A DNA stretch of 64,000 nt from Planococcus ruber. GTDB lineage: Bacteria > Bacillota > Bacilli > Bacillales_A > Planococcaceae. The stretch lies in the NCBI RefSeq assembly GCF_022819085.1, contig NZ_JALHAG010000001.1:1137395-1201394 (forward strand), given 5' to 3'. The position numbers and the translations under genes are program-made. A model generated the notes under the pieces. That model did not search any database, was not told the origin of the DNA, and saw only the letters and a program-made list of their open reading frames with translations. This document shows positions 43,509-52,077 of the stretch, piece by piece; position 1 is the first letter of the stretch; each line of letters starts with the position of its first letter.

Positions 43509-43763
43509 TTACATAGTATTCAGCTTATGGGGAAACGCCAGTACATACGCGGTCGCAGCTGATAATAGAAAAAATAGGCTGGCGATGGCAGCTAAGATCC
43601 AGTTGCCGTTTCTGAAAAGACCAATTGCTATGATAAATGTTAGAATGGAAACAGCTGCCGCCATTGCGGCGATGACCCATAACCCGATGCGCTTGGCGCT
43701 TTCCGGGGCATGGTCTCCTTTAGTGGAGGAGATTGTTTTTATTTTTTCACGCAAGTCCGCCAT
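43509..43763 (-). CDS. small two-helix membrane protein of unknown function
   Basis: 84 residues. A charged N-terminus (MADLREKIKTISSTKGDHAP) precedes two hydrophobic helices (LWVIAAMAAAVSILTFIIAI and ILAAIASLFFLLSAATAYVL). AAAGGAG lies eight bases before ATG 43763; frames open to 43904 overlap the divergent gene and are not supported. No family was recognised. Confidence 0.6.
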   Translation of the reverse strand: MADLREKIKTISSTKGDHAPESAKRIGLWVIAAMAAAVSILTFIIAIGLFRNGNWILAAIASLFFLLSAATAYVLAFPHKLNTM

Positions 43764-43807
43764 ACTCATCGCTCCTTTCTTTAATCCTATCATGGAGCGG
43801 AGACGAA

Positions 43808-44554
43808 ATGAATAAAAAGAAAGAGGGAGAGCACTTGGCAAAAGATCCGAAACTGACGGAAATTGAACGCTTATTAAAAGAAGTAAAAGGGAAAGAAGAT
43901 ACAAAAGAATCCGGATTCTGGAAAAGCATCCGAGTGATGATGGGTGTTTGGCGCAATTCGTTTTTGGTGCTGACCGCTATCCTCCTGCTATTATTGATTG
44001 CGTTGCCGCTTGGCACTTGGTGGATGATCCAAGGCAGCACGGCTACGGAAAGCAAAGGGGCATTTTTGGAGCAGATCCAGGATCTCAATGAGTTAGCAAC
44101 TGCCGAAGCTTTTTCGAAAGTGATTATCGAGCGGGAAGACAATAAAGTATTTGGCCAAGATATCGGGCTTGATCTGCCGGGGACCAAACGCCAGATTTTA
44201 GTTGTGATTCCAGGATCGGTCCGTGCAGGAGTGGATTTCTCCGAACTAACGGAAAATGACATCGAACTCGATGAAGATGCGAAAACGGCGACATTGACTT
44301 TGCCGAAAGCCGATTTTCTTGGAGGTCCGGAATTGTTTATGGACCAGGCGGAAATCTACACTTACGAGGGTTTGTTCAGCGGCGGCTCTGATATTTCCGA
44401 AGCTTTTGAATTAGCCGATGAAGCGAAGCAATTGATTCTGGAAGAAACGAAAGGGCAAGGCGTATTGGAGCTGGCAGAAGAAAATGCTGCCCAATCGGTC
44501 CGCAGCATGTTTAATTTAGTGGACTATGACGTTACGGTAGAATTTGAAGAATAA
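43808..44554 (+). CDS. DUF4230 domain membrane-anchored protein
   Basis: About 248 residues. One helix (SFLVLTAILLLLLIALPLG, about residues 51-69) is followed by an external domain with KVIIEREDNKVFGQDIGLDL, VVIPGSVRAGVDFSEL and TLTLPKADFLGG, matching DUF4230. Function is unknown. ATG 43808 has a weak GGAG. TTG 43835 behind AGAGGGAG is an alternative that would remove nine residues. It is followed 12 bp later by ung. Confidence 0.72.
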   Translation: MNKKKEGEHLAKDPKLTEIERLLKEVKGKEDTKESGFWKSIRVMMGVWRNSFLVLTAILLLLLIALPLGTWWMIQGSTATESKGAFLEQIQDLNELATAEAFSKVIIEREDNKVFGQDIGLDLPGTKRQILVVIPGSVRAGVDFSELTENDIELDEDAKTATLTLPKADFLGGPELFMDQAEIYTYEGLFSGGSDISEAFELADEAKQLILEETKGQGVLELAEENAAQSVRSMFNLVDYDVTVEFEE

Positions 44555-44566
44555 GGAGTGGCTGGT

Positions 44567-45241
44567 ATGCCAAAGAAAATTTTTCAAAACGACTGGCAAG
44601 AAATTGTAGGTGCGGAATTTGACAAGCCTTATTACCTGGAATTGCGGGAATTCCTGAAAAGAGAATATGAAAACGAAACGGTATATCCGCCGAAAGAAGA
44701 CATTTGGAATGCGTTTGAGCATACTGCGTATCGGGATGTAAAAGTCGTGATTTTGGGCCAGGACCCTTATCACGGGCCCAACCAGGCGCATGGCCTCAGC
44801 TTTTCCGTTCAGCCAGGCGTCCCTCATCCGCCGAGCCTGCGCAATATGTTCAAGGAACTGAAAGAGGACATCGGCTGCGACAAGCCGAAAGATGGAACGC
44901 TGACAAAATGGGCGGACCAAGGGGTGATGATGCTGAACACAGTGCTTACGGTCCGGGGAGGCGAAGCCAATTCGCACCGCAATCGTGGCTGGGAAATTTT
45001 CACCGACGAAGTCATCCGTAAATTAACAGCACGCGAAGAGCCTGTTATTTTTGTGCTGTGGGGAAAGCCGGCCCAAAAGAAAAAACAGCTGATTGATTTG
45101 GAGCGGCATGACGTGATTGAATCGGTGCATCCGAGTCCATTAAGTGCGAGCCGTGGATTCTTCGGCAGCAAACCGTATTCAAAAGTGAACGAACTGTTAC
45201 AGGCACGCGGAGAAAAGCCGATAGATTTCTGTTTGGCCTGA
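44567..45241 (+). CDS. ung: uracil-DNA glycosylase
   Basis: 224 residues, family 1 UDG. The catalytic water-activating loop is [31 protein letters not shown] follows, and the Leu-intercalation loop is [13 protein letters not shown]. It removes uracil from DNA as the first step of base excision repair. AAGGAG lies eight bases before ATG 44567. Neighbours ywdI and ywdK are as in B. subtilis. Confidence 0.96.
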   Translation: MPKKIFQNDWQEIVGAEFDKPYYLELREFLKREYENETVYPPKEDIWNAFEHTAYRDVKVVILGQDPYHGPNQAHGLSFSVQPGVPHPPSLRNMFKELKEDIGCDKPKDGTLTKWADQGVMMLNTVLTVRGGEANSHRNRGWEIFTDEVIRKLTAREEPVIFVLWGKPAQKKKQLIDLERHDVIESVHPSPLSASRGFFGSKPYSKVNELLQARGEKPIDFCLA

Positions 45242-45299
45242 CGGCTTCTCTCCGCGCGTGATAAAATAGGATGATTAGAAGTGGAGAGGGGGAGTTCAA

Positions 45300-45557
45300 A
45301 TGGCGATTGAAGCTGTCCGGATCGTAACGGAGATCGAAAAGCATGCTGCACAGGCGAAAAATGCGGAGCCGGCAAAAGTCCGTGAATCGGTTGCGGCCAT
45401 TCGGGCTTTATGCGACCTGCTGCTGAACGATGAACCGCTGGCTGAATCCAGCAGGCCGAAAGCGATGCCGCTCGCGTCTCCGCAAGTGCAAACCGTCTCG
45501 TCGGTCAATAAACTCAAAGAAGAAGATGCAAACGGCGATTCATTGTTTGAATTTTAA
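45300..45557 (+). CDS. ywdI: YwdI family protein
   Basis: 85 residues, helical N-terminus (VRIVTEIEKHAAQAKNAEPA, VRESVAAIRALCDLLL) and a disordered Pro/Ser/Glu tail. Length, position after ung and sequence fit YwdI; function is unknown. GAGAGGGGGAGTTCAA precedes ATG. Confidence 0.78.
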   Translation: MAIEAVRIVTEIEKHAAQAKNAEPAKVRESVAAIRALCDLLLNDEPLAESSRPKAMPLASPQVQTVSSVNKLKEEDANGDSLFEF

Positions 45558-45578
45558 CTAGAAAGTAGAGGACCCAAC

Positions 45579-45956
45579 ATGAAGTTTTTCTTAATTGCAG
45601 GAGCAGTCAATGCCATGCTGTCTGTTGCTTTCGGGGCATTTGGAGCCCATTTGCTGGAAGGGCGCATTGCGGATAAATACTTGGACACATGGCAAACTGC
45701 CGTCCAATATCAAATGTTTCATTCCATTGGCTTAATAGCCATTGCCATCTTAATGAGTTCGTCGCTGATCGGCAACTTGGGTTCATTAAGCTGGGCAGGC
45801 TATTTGATGCTGGCAGGCATCATCATTTTCTCTGGCAGCCTATATGTCTTGAGCTTGACTGGCATCAGCGTGCTGGGCGCCATCACGCCAATTGGCGGAG
45901 TAGCTTTTATTGCTGCGTGGATCCTAGTGGTTGTGGCAGCTGCAAAAGCATTATAA
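45579..45956 (+). CDS. ywdK: DUF423 membrane protein (YwdK-like)
   Basis: 125 residues, four helices. MKFFLIAGAVNAMLSVAFGA, FGAHLLEGRI, TAVQYQMFHSIGLIAIA and ITPIGGVAFIAAW are DUF423 signatures. Function is unknown. It completes the ung-ywdI-ywdK order of Bacillus. AGAAAGTAGAGG precedes ATG. Confidence 0.88.
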   Translation: MKFFLIAGAVNAMLSVAFGAFGAHLLEGRIADKYLDTWQTAVQYQMFHSIGLIAIAILMSSSLIGNLGSLSWAGYLMLAGIIIFSGSLYVLSLTGISVLGAITPIGGVAFIAAWILVVVAAAKAL

Positions 45957-45965
45957 ATTGTGTGA

Positions 45966-46005
45966 AAAAGGAGTTGTCCCAATTTTTTTGGGGACAACTC
46001 CTTTA
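45966..46005. terminator. terminator between ywdK and unknown membrane gene
   Basis: AAAGGAGTTGTCCC pairs with GGGACAACTCCTTT around AATTTTTTTG; it can act for both convergent genes. Confidence 0.85.
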
Positions 46006-47019
46006 TTGTTCCAGTAAGTTTTTCAATTTTTCCGGGTTATCCACTTTCAAGGCGATTTGCGAAACCTCTTTCGTACGGCCATAGAATAGTGTCGCTTTTT
46101 GAGGCGCCTTGAAGTTGATGACGAGTTGAGGTTCGCCGGTTTCGATGTCGTTAGCGATAAATTCCAAGGCGTCTTTTTTAGCAGGTTCGCCCCACCGGAT
46201 GGACTCGATGGAATCTAAGTGGAACGTCATCCGTTTGCTCAACCCGAGGGACAATTGGACAGAACCGTCTTTGACCGTCAACGGATTTAAGCGGATGACC
46301 TGAATTTCAGCCAGAAAATAAAGCACGGAATAGATGTTTAGGATGAGCAGAATCATTGAGAGCATCAGCGATTTTTCGTGCAGGAACCAGTGGAGGCCAA
46401 TCGTTTCAATTATGATTGCGTGAATCAGCATGATGTAAAAGGCGATGGCGCTCGTGTTTTTGTGAAGTGAAACGGTATAAGGCGTGTCAGGTGCCCGTTT
46501 CTTCCAGGAGAAGAAGGCATAGTACACCACTAACGCTTCCGAGAGAACAACGGAAACAAGCGGATTGGGTTTCACGACAGCGAATGTCGCTGGAAAAAGA
46601 GTGAAAAGCGGACTCTCTTCTTGATTTTTAATGGACCGCAAGATTTTGGGGAAATGATAGCATAAAAAGAAAATCAGCGCAGCCTCTGCCGCTATGACCA
46701 GGACTTCCAGTCCGATCGCTGCGTAGACCAGTCCGGAGAATGGTTCAATATAAGAAGAAGGAATGAGCAAGCGGGCCAGTATGATGCCCGAAGCAATCAG
46801 TCCGATGAACTGTTTGGCGGTCAACCGGAAAGCAGCAAGCAACAGGAGCGGCGCAACCAGAGCTAAATCAAGCAGCGAGCCGCTGACGACCCACACGCTT
46901 TCTTCCGGAATGATGATGCTGGAGAAAGAAGAATGGTAGAGCAGAAAATTGCTGGTGAGGACGAGTGCAAGCAAAAGTAAAGCCCATTTTGCAAACTGGG
47001 TTCGACGCATGGCGAACAT
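46003..47019 (-). CDS. integral membrane protein of unknown function
   Basis: About 338 residues. Eight or so helices start at FAKWALLLLALVLTSNFLLYH. A C-terminal soluble part of about 100 residues (VQLSLGLSKRMTFHLDSIES, LVINFKAPQKATLFYGRTKE) resembles a PH-like sheet that contacts the membrane. I do not recognise the family. Start 47019 follows TGGGGTG. The frame is open to 47265, but that extension is the translation of array D and is not a real N-terminus. Confidence 0.65.
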   Translation of the reverse strand: MFAMRRTQFAKWALLLLALVLTSNFLLYHSSFSSIIIPEESVWVVSGSLLDLALVAPLLLLAAFRLTAKQFIGLIASGIILARLLIPSSYIEPFSGLVYAAIGLEVLVIAAEAALIFFLCYHFPKILRSIKNQEESPLFTLFPATFAVVKPNPLVSVVLSEALVVYYAFFSWKKRAPDTPYTVSLHKNTSAIAFYIMLIHAIIIETIGLHWFLHEKSLMLSMILLILNIYSVLYFLAEIQVIRLNPLTVKDGSVQLSLGLSKRMTFHLDSIESIRWGEPAKKDALEFIANDIETGEPQLVINFKAPQKATLFYGRTKEVSQIALKVDNPEKLKNLLEQ

Positions 47020-47159
47020 CTGAACACCCCATTTTTCTTTTAGTATAGCGCAGTGTTGGCGAGCTGGGAGAGTAGAGCTGTGTCGGAATTCTGAAAAATC
47101 GAGATGCGTTGATCTTGTCGCATGCATTTTGAGGATGAAGGAAAGGAATTGGTCCATAA

Positions 47160-47264
47160 GGTGCGGAAAAATCGTTCTGAGGTGCGAAAATATCGATTTG
47201 AGGTGCGGAAATGCAGCATTGGGGTGCGAAAATATGGTTTCGAGGTGCGTTCGCAGCTCAAACA
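47160..47264. repeat. 21-bp-period array D, five GGTGCG units
   Basis: GGTGCG occurs at 47160, 47181, 47202, 47223 and 47244, exactly 21 bp apart. Units are GGTGCGGAAAAAT, GGTGCGAAAATAT, GGTGCGGAAATGC, GGTGCGAAAATAT and GGTGCGTTCGCAG, mostly preceded by GA. It shares unit number and period with arrays A-C but not the core sequence. It lies between the hemQ terminator and the unknown membrane gene. Confidence 0.85.
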
Positions 47265-47269
47265 ATAAA

Positions 47270-47294
47270 AAAAACCGCCCGAGGGCGGTTTTTC
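47270..47294 (-). terminator. terminator of hemQ
   Basis: AAAAACCGCCC-GA-GGGCGGTTTTT, with the minus-strand T run toward array D. Confidence 0.85.
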
Positions 47295-47297
47295 ATT

Positions 47298-48047
47298 TTA
47301 CACTTCCAAAAATTTAGCTGTGCGCTCTGCATCTAAACGCGTTCCCACATAGAAAGAACCGAATTCTGCATATCGTGCACTCACTTCATCAAAGCGCATT
47401 TCGTAGATCAATTTCTTGAACTGGAGAACGTCGTCCGCAAACAGCGTAACGCCCCATTCGTAATCGTCAAAGCCGACTGATCCGGAAATGATCTGTTTGA
47501 CTTTGCCGGCATAGCTGCGGCCGATTTTGCCGTGGGACAGCATCAATTCTTTGCGCGTGTCCATTGGCAGCATGTACCAGTTGTCGTCGCCTTCGCGGCG
47601 TTTATCCATCGGATAGAAGCAGATGTACTGTGAACGTTGAAGTTCAGGATACAAGCGCGCACGCACGTGAGGGTTTTGGTATGGATCTTCGTCTGATTTT
47701 CCAGCCAGGTAGTTGGAAAGTTCAACAACCGATACATACGAATAAGTAGGGACAGTATAAGCGATCAATGTCAGCTTATTGTATTCGGTCTCAAGCTCGC
47801 GCAGCTCGTCCATCGTTTCGCGAAGCAGCATCAGCATCAAGTCCGCTTTTTGGCCAACGATTGAATACAAAGCGTGGGCACCTGTTTTATTTTCATCGGC
47901 TTGGTTGATTTTGTCCATAAATGCCTGGAACTCGTCGATCGCGAATTGGCGCTCTTCGTCCGTCAGCATTTTCCAGGACACCCAGTCCATCGAACGGAAA
48001 TCGTGGAGGACGTACCAGCCGTCTAATGTAATTGCAGCTTCATTCAT
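47298..48047 (-). CDS. hemQ: coproheme decarboxylase (chlorite dismutase family)
   Basis: 249 residues. The enzyme decarboxylates coproheme to heme b, the last step of the Gram-positive heme pathway. [20 protein letters not shown] holds the catalytic Tyr, and [20 protein letters not shown] holds the heme-ligand His. [20 protein letters not shown] and [20 protein letters not shown] are family signatures. In B. subtilis hemQ also neighbours lipL, with pta between; pta is absent here. Confidence 0.95.
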   Translation of the reverse strand: MNEAAITLDGWYVLHDFRSMDWVSWKMLTDEERQFAIDEFQAFMDKINQADENKTGAHALYSIVGQKADLMLMLLRETMDELRELETEYNKLTLIAYTVPTYSYVSVVELSNYLAGKSDEDPYQNPHVRARLYPELQRSQYICFYPMDKRREGDDNWYMLPMDTRKELMLSHGKIGRSYAGKVKQIISGSVGFDDYEWGVTLFADDVLQFKKLIYEMRFDEVSARYAEFGSFYVGTRLDAERTAKFLEV

Positions 48048-48219
48048 TCTCTAAACACTCCTTTGATCTGAATCTCTCCCATCCAGTTTATCACAACAGC
48101 CATTTAAGTTCCTCCAAAACAGGAGGCTGTCACCAATTCGTCATTGCTGCCGCAGCTTTTCAGCGGGCGAAGAGTCGGGTAGACTAGAGTTAAGCAAAAT
48201 GCTTTTGAGGAGAATGAAT

Positions 48220-49041
48220 ATGAGCTTATTTTCACAGCAAACCAATTGGCGTTTCTGGGACCAATCCTTGAGCGCCAAAAAACGTTCGGCGCTGGAATCA
48301 TTTGCGGCGGATGATACATTGTGCGAACTGGTCGGCAGCGGCAGAAGCGAGCCGACCGTCCGGACGTGGGTCCATGACGATACGGTCGTGCTCGGCATCC
48401 AAGATCACCGTTTGCCGCATGTCGGAGCGGGTATGGAATACTTGGAAGCAAACGGCTACCACCCGATTGTACGGAATTCCGGCGGATTGGCCGTGGTTCT
48501 TGATGCCGGCGTTTTGAATATTTCACTGGTCGTTTCGGAGAAAGAGCACGCCATCGATATATCGGCGGGCTATGATATGATGCTCGAACTGGTGCAGGCA
48601 CTGTTTCCGGAAGCGCCAATTGAAGCTTACGAGATTGTCGGTTCGTATTGTCCAGGTTCCTACGACCTCAGCATCGGCGGCAAAAAGTTCGCGGGCATTT
48701 CCCAGCGCCGCATACGCAAAGGGATCGCTGTTCAAGTCTATCTTTGCGTGGAAGGTTCTGGTGCAGCACGCGCGGAACTGATTCGCGGCTTTTATGAAAA
48801 AGGGCTGCAAGGCGAAGACACCAAATTCGATTACCCGGCAATCAAACCGGAAGTGATGGCTTCGCTGAGCGAATTGTTGAATAAGGAAATAACCGTTCAG
48901 GAAGTTGTCATAAATTTATATGAATTGCTGGGTTCGCCGGCGCCGCGTCCGCTAATGCCTGATGAGACTGAACTTTACGGATTTTATTTGAATCGCGTCG
49001 TTGAACGCAACGCGAAAATGCTTCCGGGGCCTCTTGAATGA
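48220..49041 (+). CDS. lipL: octanoyl-[GcvH]:protein N-octanoyltransferase
   Basis: 273 residues, biotin/lipoate protein ligase fold. PIVRNSGGLAVVLDAGVLNI is the substrate loop, and VGSYCPGSYDLSIGGKKFAG holds the catalytic Cys. GISQRRIRKGIAVQVYLCVE follows. It moves octanoyl from GcvH to E2 subunits for lipoate assembly. Start 48220 (MSLFSQQ) follows GAGGAG by seven bases. It is divergent from hemQ. Confidence 0.92.
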   Translation: MSLFSQQTNWRFWDQSLSAKKRSALESFAADDTLCELVGSGRSEPTVRTWVHDDTVVLGIQDHRLPHVGAGMEYLEANGYHPIVRNSGGLAVVLDAGVLNISLVVSEKEHAIDISAGYDMMLELVQALFPEAPIEAYEIVGSYCPGSYDLSIGGKKFAGISQRRIRKGIAVQVYLCVEGSGAARAELIRGFYEKGLQGEDTKFDYPAIKPEVMASLSELLNKEITVQEVVINLYELLGSPAPRPLMPDETELYGFYLNRVVERNAKMLPGPLE

Positions 49042-49096
49042 GGTCCTTTTGCTGGTGTAGAATACCTGTTACGCAGGAAAATTTGGAGGTGGGCTT

Positions 49097-50401
49097 GTGG
49101 ATTACGCATCGCAAAAATTAGCTGAAGAAAAAGTGTTTAAAGATCCGGTTCACCGATACATACACGTGCGGGACCAAGTGATTTGGGACTTAGTGAGCAC
49201 ACGCGAATTCCAGCGTCTGCGGCGCATCAAGCAGCTCGGCACCTCATATTTAGTCTTCCACGGCGCAGAACATAGCCGCTTCAGCCATTCCCTCGGCGTC
49301 TACGAAATCGTCCGGAGGATTTCCGACGACATTTTCCATGGCCGCCCGGAATGGGATGAAAATGAACGGCTTGTCGTTTTATGTGCTGCGCTTCTTCATG
49401 ATCTTGGGCACGGGCCATTCTCGCATTCATTTGAAAAAGTATTTCAAGTCGACCACGAAGAATTCACCCGCGAAATTTTGCTTGGCGATACCGAAGTCAA
49501 CCGTGTCCTGACAAAAGTGGGAGCGGATTTTCCTGCGAAAGTTGCGGAAGTCATTGCCAAAACCTACGGCAATAAACAAGTCGTCTCGCTGATTTCGAGC
49601 CAGATCGATGCGGATCGCATGGATTACTTGCAGCGGGATGCGTATTACACGGGAGTTTCCTACGGCCATTTTGATATGGAAAGGATTCTCCGCGTCATGC
49701 GTCCGGTAGATGACCAAGTGGTGATCAAGTCAAGCGGCATGCATGCCATCGAAGATTACATCATGAGCCGCTACCAGATGTACTGGCAAGTGTATTTCCA
49801 TCCGGTTGCCCGCAGCGCTGAAGTCATTTTGCGGAAAATCCTCCAGCGGGCGAAAGAATTGAGCGAGGGCGGCTATAAATTTGCTCAGCCACCCACGCAT
49901 TTCCTTTCATTTTTCGACCGCACGTTTACGCTGAAGGATTATTTGGCGCTGGATGAAGGCGTCTTGATGACGTACTTCCAATTGTGGATGACGGAACGCG
50001 ATCCGATTTTGGCGGATTTGAGCGACCGTTTTGTGAATCGGCGCCTGTTCCAATACATCGACTTTGATCCCGGCAAAGACTACCGGAAGCTCGGGGAACT
50101 CGCGCAGCTGTTCCGAAAAGCCGGAATCGACCCGGATTATTATTTGATTGATGACTCTACGTCCGATTTGCCATATGACTTTTACCGTCCGGGAGAAGAG
50201 GAAGAACGCCTTCCGATTCAATTGTTGATGCCCTCCGGTGAAATTAAAGAACTGTCCCGCTTGTCCCAGATTGTCGATGCGATCTCCGGGAAGCGGCGCA
50301 CAGACTATAAATTGTATTTTCCAGCTGAATTATTGATCGATGGCAAGAAAAAAGCTGTCAAACAGCAAATACTGGAAATGTTAAGAGAAGGGGGAATTTA
50401 G
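49097..50401 (+). CDS. HD-domain phosphohydrolase (YwfO-like)
   Basis: 434 residues. HD-superfamily dNTPase motifs are EFQRLRRIKQLGTSYLVFHG, EHSRFSHSLGVYEIVRRI, CAALLHDLGHGPFSHSFE with the HD pair, and SSQIDADRMDYLQRDAYYTG with the distal Asp. B. subtilis YwfO, which lies in the same context before ywgA, is the closest named relative; it is likely a nucleotide triphosphohydrolase. The start is GTG 49097 behind GGAGGTGGGCTT. Confidence 0.88.
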   Translation: MDYASQKLAEEKVFKDPVHRYIHVRDQVIWDLVSTREFQRLRRIKQLGTSYLVFHGAEHSRFSHSLGVYEIVRRISDDIFHGRPEWDENERLVVLCAALLHDLGHGPFSHSFEKVFQVDHEEFTREILLGDTEVNRVLTKVGADFPAKVAEVIAKTYGNKQVVSLISSQIDADRMDYLQRDAYYTGVSYGHFDMERILRVMRPVDDQVVIKSSGMHAIEDYIMSRYQMYWQVYFHPVARSAEVILRKILQRAKELSEGGYKFAQPPTHFLSFFDRTFTLKDYLALDEGVLMTYFQLWMTERDPILADLSDRFVNRRLFQYIDFDPGKDYRKLGELAQLFRKAGIDPDYYLIDDSTSDLPYDFYRPGEEEERLPIQLLMPSGEIKELSRLSQIVDAISGKRRTDYKLYFPAELLIDGKKKAVKQQILEMLREGGI

Positions 50402-50911
50402 TTGCTCCAGGAACATGCAAAAATTGTGGATTTTATTGCCGCAGCAGAAGGAATTACCGGACGCAAGAAGATGCAGAAGATGATCTACATCTTAAAGAAA
50501 ATGGGGGTTCCTTTTCAGGAAAAATATGAATTCCACATTTATGGACCGTATTCGGAAGAGCTGACGGCCCGGGTCGAAGAACTTTGCGATATGGGATTTT
50601 TGTCGGAGGAAATGGAAGACAAAGGATCTTATGTCCAATATAAATACAGCGTGACAAAGGAAGGCGGCGATTTCCGGAGCACTTTGAAAGAATCGGTGCT
50701 GGAAGACCCCGCTTATGCCGAGAAGCTCAATGAAAAAAGCGCGCGCTTTTTGGAATTGACCGCCACGCTTCTGTATTTTGACCAGCTGGAACGCAGCGAA
50801 CAAATCGAGAAGCTTCACGTCGTCAAAGGGAAGCTGAACTTTACAGAGGAAGAGATTGAAGAGGCATTTGCCTTTATTGAAGAATTGAGTGCATTAAAAA
50901 AACTCCCTTGA
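50402..50911 (+). CDS. ywgA: YwgA family protein
   Basis: 169 residues. IVDFIAAAEGITGRKKMQKM, YILKKMGVPFQEKYEFHIYG and PYSEELTARVEELCDMGFL fit YwgA, a winged-helix-like protein of unknown role resembling the Panacea/antitoxin-like family. It begins immediately after the YwfO-like stop with a TTG start; the upstream GGGGGAATTTAG within that gene can serve as the site. The last codons lie in a terminator. Confidence 0.82.
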   Translation: MLQEHAKIVDFIAAAEGITGRKKMQKMIYILKKMGVPFQEKYEFHIYGPYSEELTARVEELCDMGFLSEEMEDKGSYVQYKYSVTKEGGDFRSTLKESVLEDPAYAEKLNEKSARFLELTATLLYFDQLERSEQIEKLHVVKGKLNFTEEEIEEAFAFIEELSALKKLP

Positions 50912-50926
50912 GGGAGTTTTTTCTTT
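50896..50926 (+). terminator. terminator embedded in the ywgA stop region
   Basis: AAAAAACTCCC-TTGA-GGGAGTTTTTTCTTT; the left arm encodes the last residues LKKLP and the loop contains the stop codon. Confidence 0.85.
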
Positions 50927-50938
50927 AGAAAATTGGAA

Positions 50939-51124
50939 TTAGATATCCGAAAACAGTTTTCCTTTGACGCCGTAGTCAGTTTTCTTCATATCTTCGATGA
51001 AGACGACGACGTTTTCGACAGGAGCGCCAGTTGTTTCAGAGACGGCTTCGGTCACTTTTTCGACAAGGGCACGCTTTTGGTCTTCCGTGCGGCCTTCGAG
51101 CATTTTCACAGTTACGTATGGCAT
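50939..51124 (-). CDS. 4-oxalocrotonate tautomerase family protein (YwhB-like)
   Basis: 61 residues after a start at 51124. Pro-2 of the translated PYVTVKMLEGRTEDQKRALV would become the catalytic N-terminal proline after Met removal. VTEAVSETTGAPVENVVVFI follows. Small tautomerase of unknown physiological substrate, as B. subtilis YwhB. AAAAGGAGCTGTG lies upstream. It is divergent from ywhD. Confidence 0.9.
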   Translation of the reverse strand: MPYVTVKMLEGRTEDQKRALVEKVTEAVSETTGAPVENVVVFIEDMKKTDYGVKGKLFSDI

Positions 51125-51185
51125 AATGGACACAGCTCCTTTTTTAGGGATATTCTTATCATATCAGAACGGAGGGAATGTACAC

Positions 51186-51701
51186 ATGGCAAACGAAGAA
51201 AAACCAAAACAAAAAGTAGGCTTCACCATCATAAAGAACGACCCGACGGATGGCCATAAAGGCTATGGCATCGGTTCATTGTCGCTCGAAAACGTCTCGC
51301 CGCTGTTTATCGACATCGAAGAGCAGGAGGCATTTATCGACATCGGCGCCATGCACGCCCGCAGCCAAGTCGAACGGGGGATCAAATTTACAGTCAACCG
51401 GGAGGATTCGGAAGGCGGAAAACCGTACTGGCTTGTGTGGATCACGATTGACTTTAATCCGGAAGGGCCGTATTACGCAGGTGTGACGGCTTGCGAAATG
51501 GTTGTGAACCGGGAAAAGCGGCGCGGCTATAAAATTCTCGCAGACCACGTAAACTTGATGGACAAGTCCATGAAGCGGAAAATTATTGTCGACCAGATGG
51601 ACGACAGTTCGAAAAAAGTGCTGGCTGAGTATTTAAGAAACCACAATCCTGAAATGTGGGACCGCAGCGTTGATCAGCTGAAACAAGATTTAAACGCATA
51701 A
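51186..51701 (+). CDS. ywhD: YwhD family protein
   Basis: 171 residues. GFTIIKNDPTDGHKGYGIGS, FIDIGAMHARSQVERGIKFT and YWLVWITIDFNPEGPYYAGV match YwhD, function unknown. ATG 51186 follows GGAGGG. In B. subtilis the penicillin-binding protein gene pbpG separates ywhD from speE; here that place is taken by a structured RNA candidate. Confidence 0.88.
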   Translation: MANEEKPKQKVGFTIIKNDPTDGHKGYGIGSLSLENVSPLFIDIEEQEAFIDIGAMHARSQVERGIKFTVNREDSEGGKPYWLVWITIDFNPEGPYYAGVTACEMVVNREKRRGYKILADHVNLMDKSMKRKIIVDQMDDSSKKVLAEYLRNHNPEMWDRSVDQLKQDLNA

Positions 51702-51795
51702 AAGGCAAAAAAATTTGTACGATTTGTGACATTTGCAATTGCTTCCAACAGGCAGTTGAAGTTGTTTAAAAAAGGCAGTACACTATAACTACAGC

Positions 51796-51953
51796 TTTTA
51801 AATAGAAAGCTAGGACACCTGATCGCGGACAAGTGACGTGAGCCATTGCGAGAAAACCCAAGCCCAATGCCTCATGTCTCTTTCTTCGCGCTGTCAGGCA
51901 TAAAAAGGTTTTCTGTACAGGGAAAGGTTTCCTGCGCAGAAAACCTTTTTATT
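51796..51953 (+). ncRNA. candidate structured RNA with own terminator upstream of speE
   Basis: TTGTTT (51762) and TATAAC (51784) with a 16-bp spacer may start an RNA near 51796. The RNA can fold as CCTGA/TCAGG (51818/51894), CGCG/CGCG (51824/51887), AAG/CTT (51831/51880) and a 14-bp stem with one mismatch (51835-51848 with 51865-51878) closed by CGAGAAAACCCAAGCC. A terminator follows: AAAAAGGTTTTCTG (51902-51915) pairs with CAGAAAACCTTTTT (51937-51950). No known riboswitch, 6S, SRP or tmRNA signature was recognised. It could be a free small RNA or an attenuating leader of speE. Confidence 0.6.
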
Positions 51954-51990
51954 TTGGGAATAATTGGATGGATTACGGGTAAAGAAGAGT

Positions 51991-52031
51991 GTGCAAATAA
52001 TGATTGCACTTTCGTTGAAAAGATTTATACT
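51991..52031 (+). promoter_or_regulatory. speE promoter with overlapping inverted repeat
   Basis: TTGCAC (52004-52009) and TATACT (52026-52031) are 16 bp apart. GTGCAA-ATAATGA-TTGCAC (51991-52009) is a perfect dyad whose right arm is the -35 element, a typical place for a repressor. Confidence 0.6.
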
Positions 52032-52077
52032 TTTTTAAGTAGATTTTAATCTGAAAGTTAAAGGAGTTTGATTATAA

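Noticed and set aside
47020-47265. N-terminal extension of the unknown membrane protein with heptapeptide HLxxIFS repeats
   Set aside because: The peptide repeat is only the translation of 21-bp array D (seven codons per unit). A start with TGGGGTG upstream lies at 47019, and the stretch looks nothing like a membrane-protein N-terminus.
51796-51953. T-box, S-box or ykkC riboswitch before speE
   Set aside because: None of the conserved motifs (T-box GGGTGGNACCGCG, S-box GGACTGGCCC-type, ykkC ACGG) is present, so it was left as an unassigned RNA.
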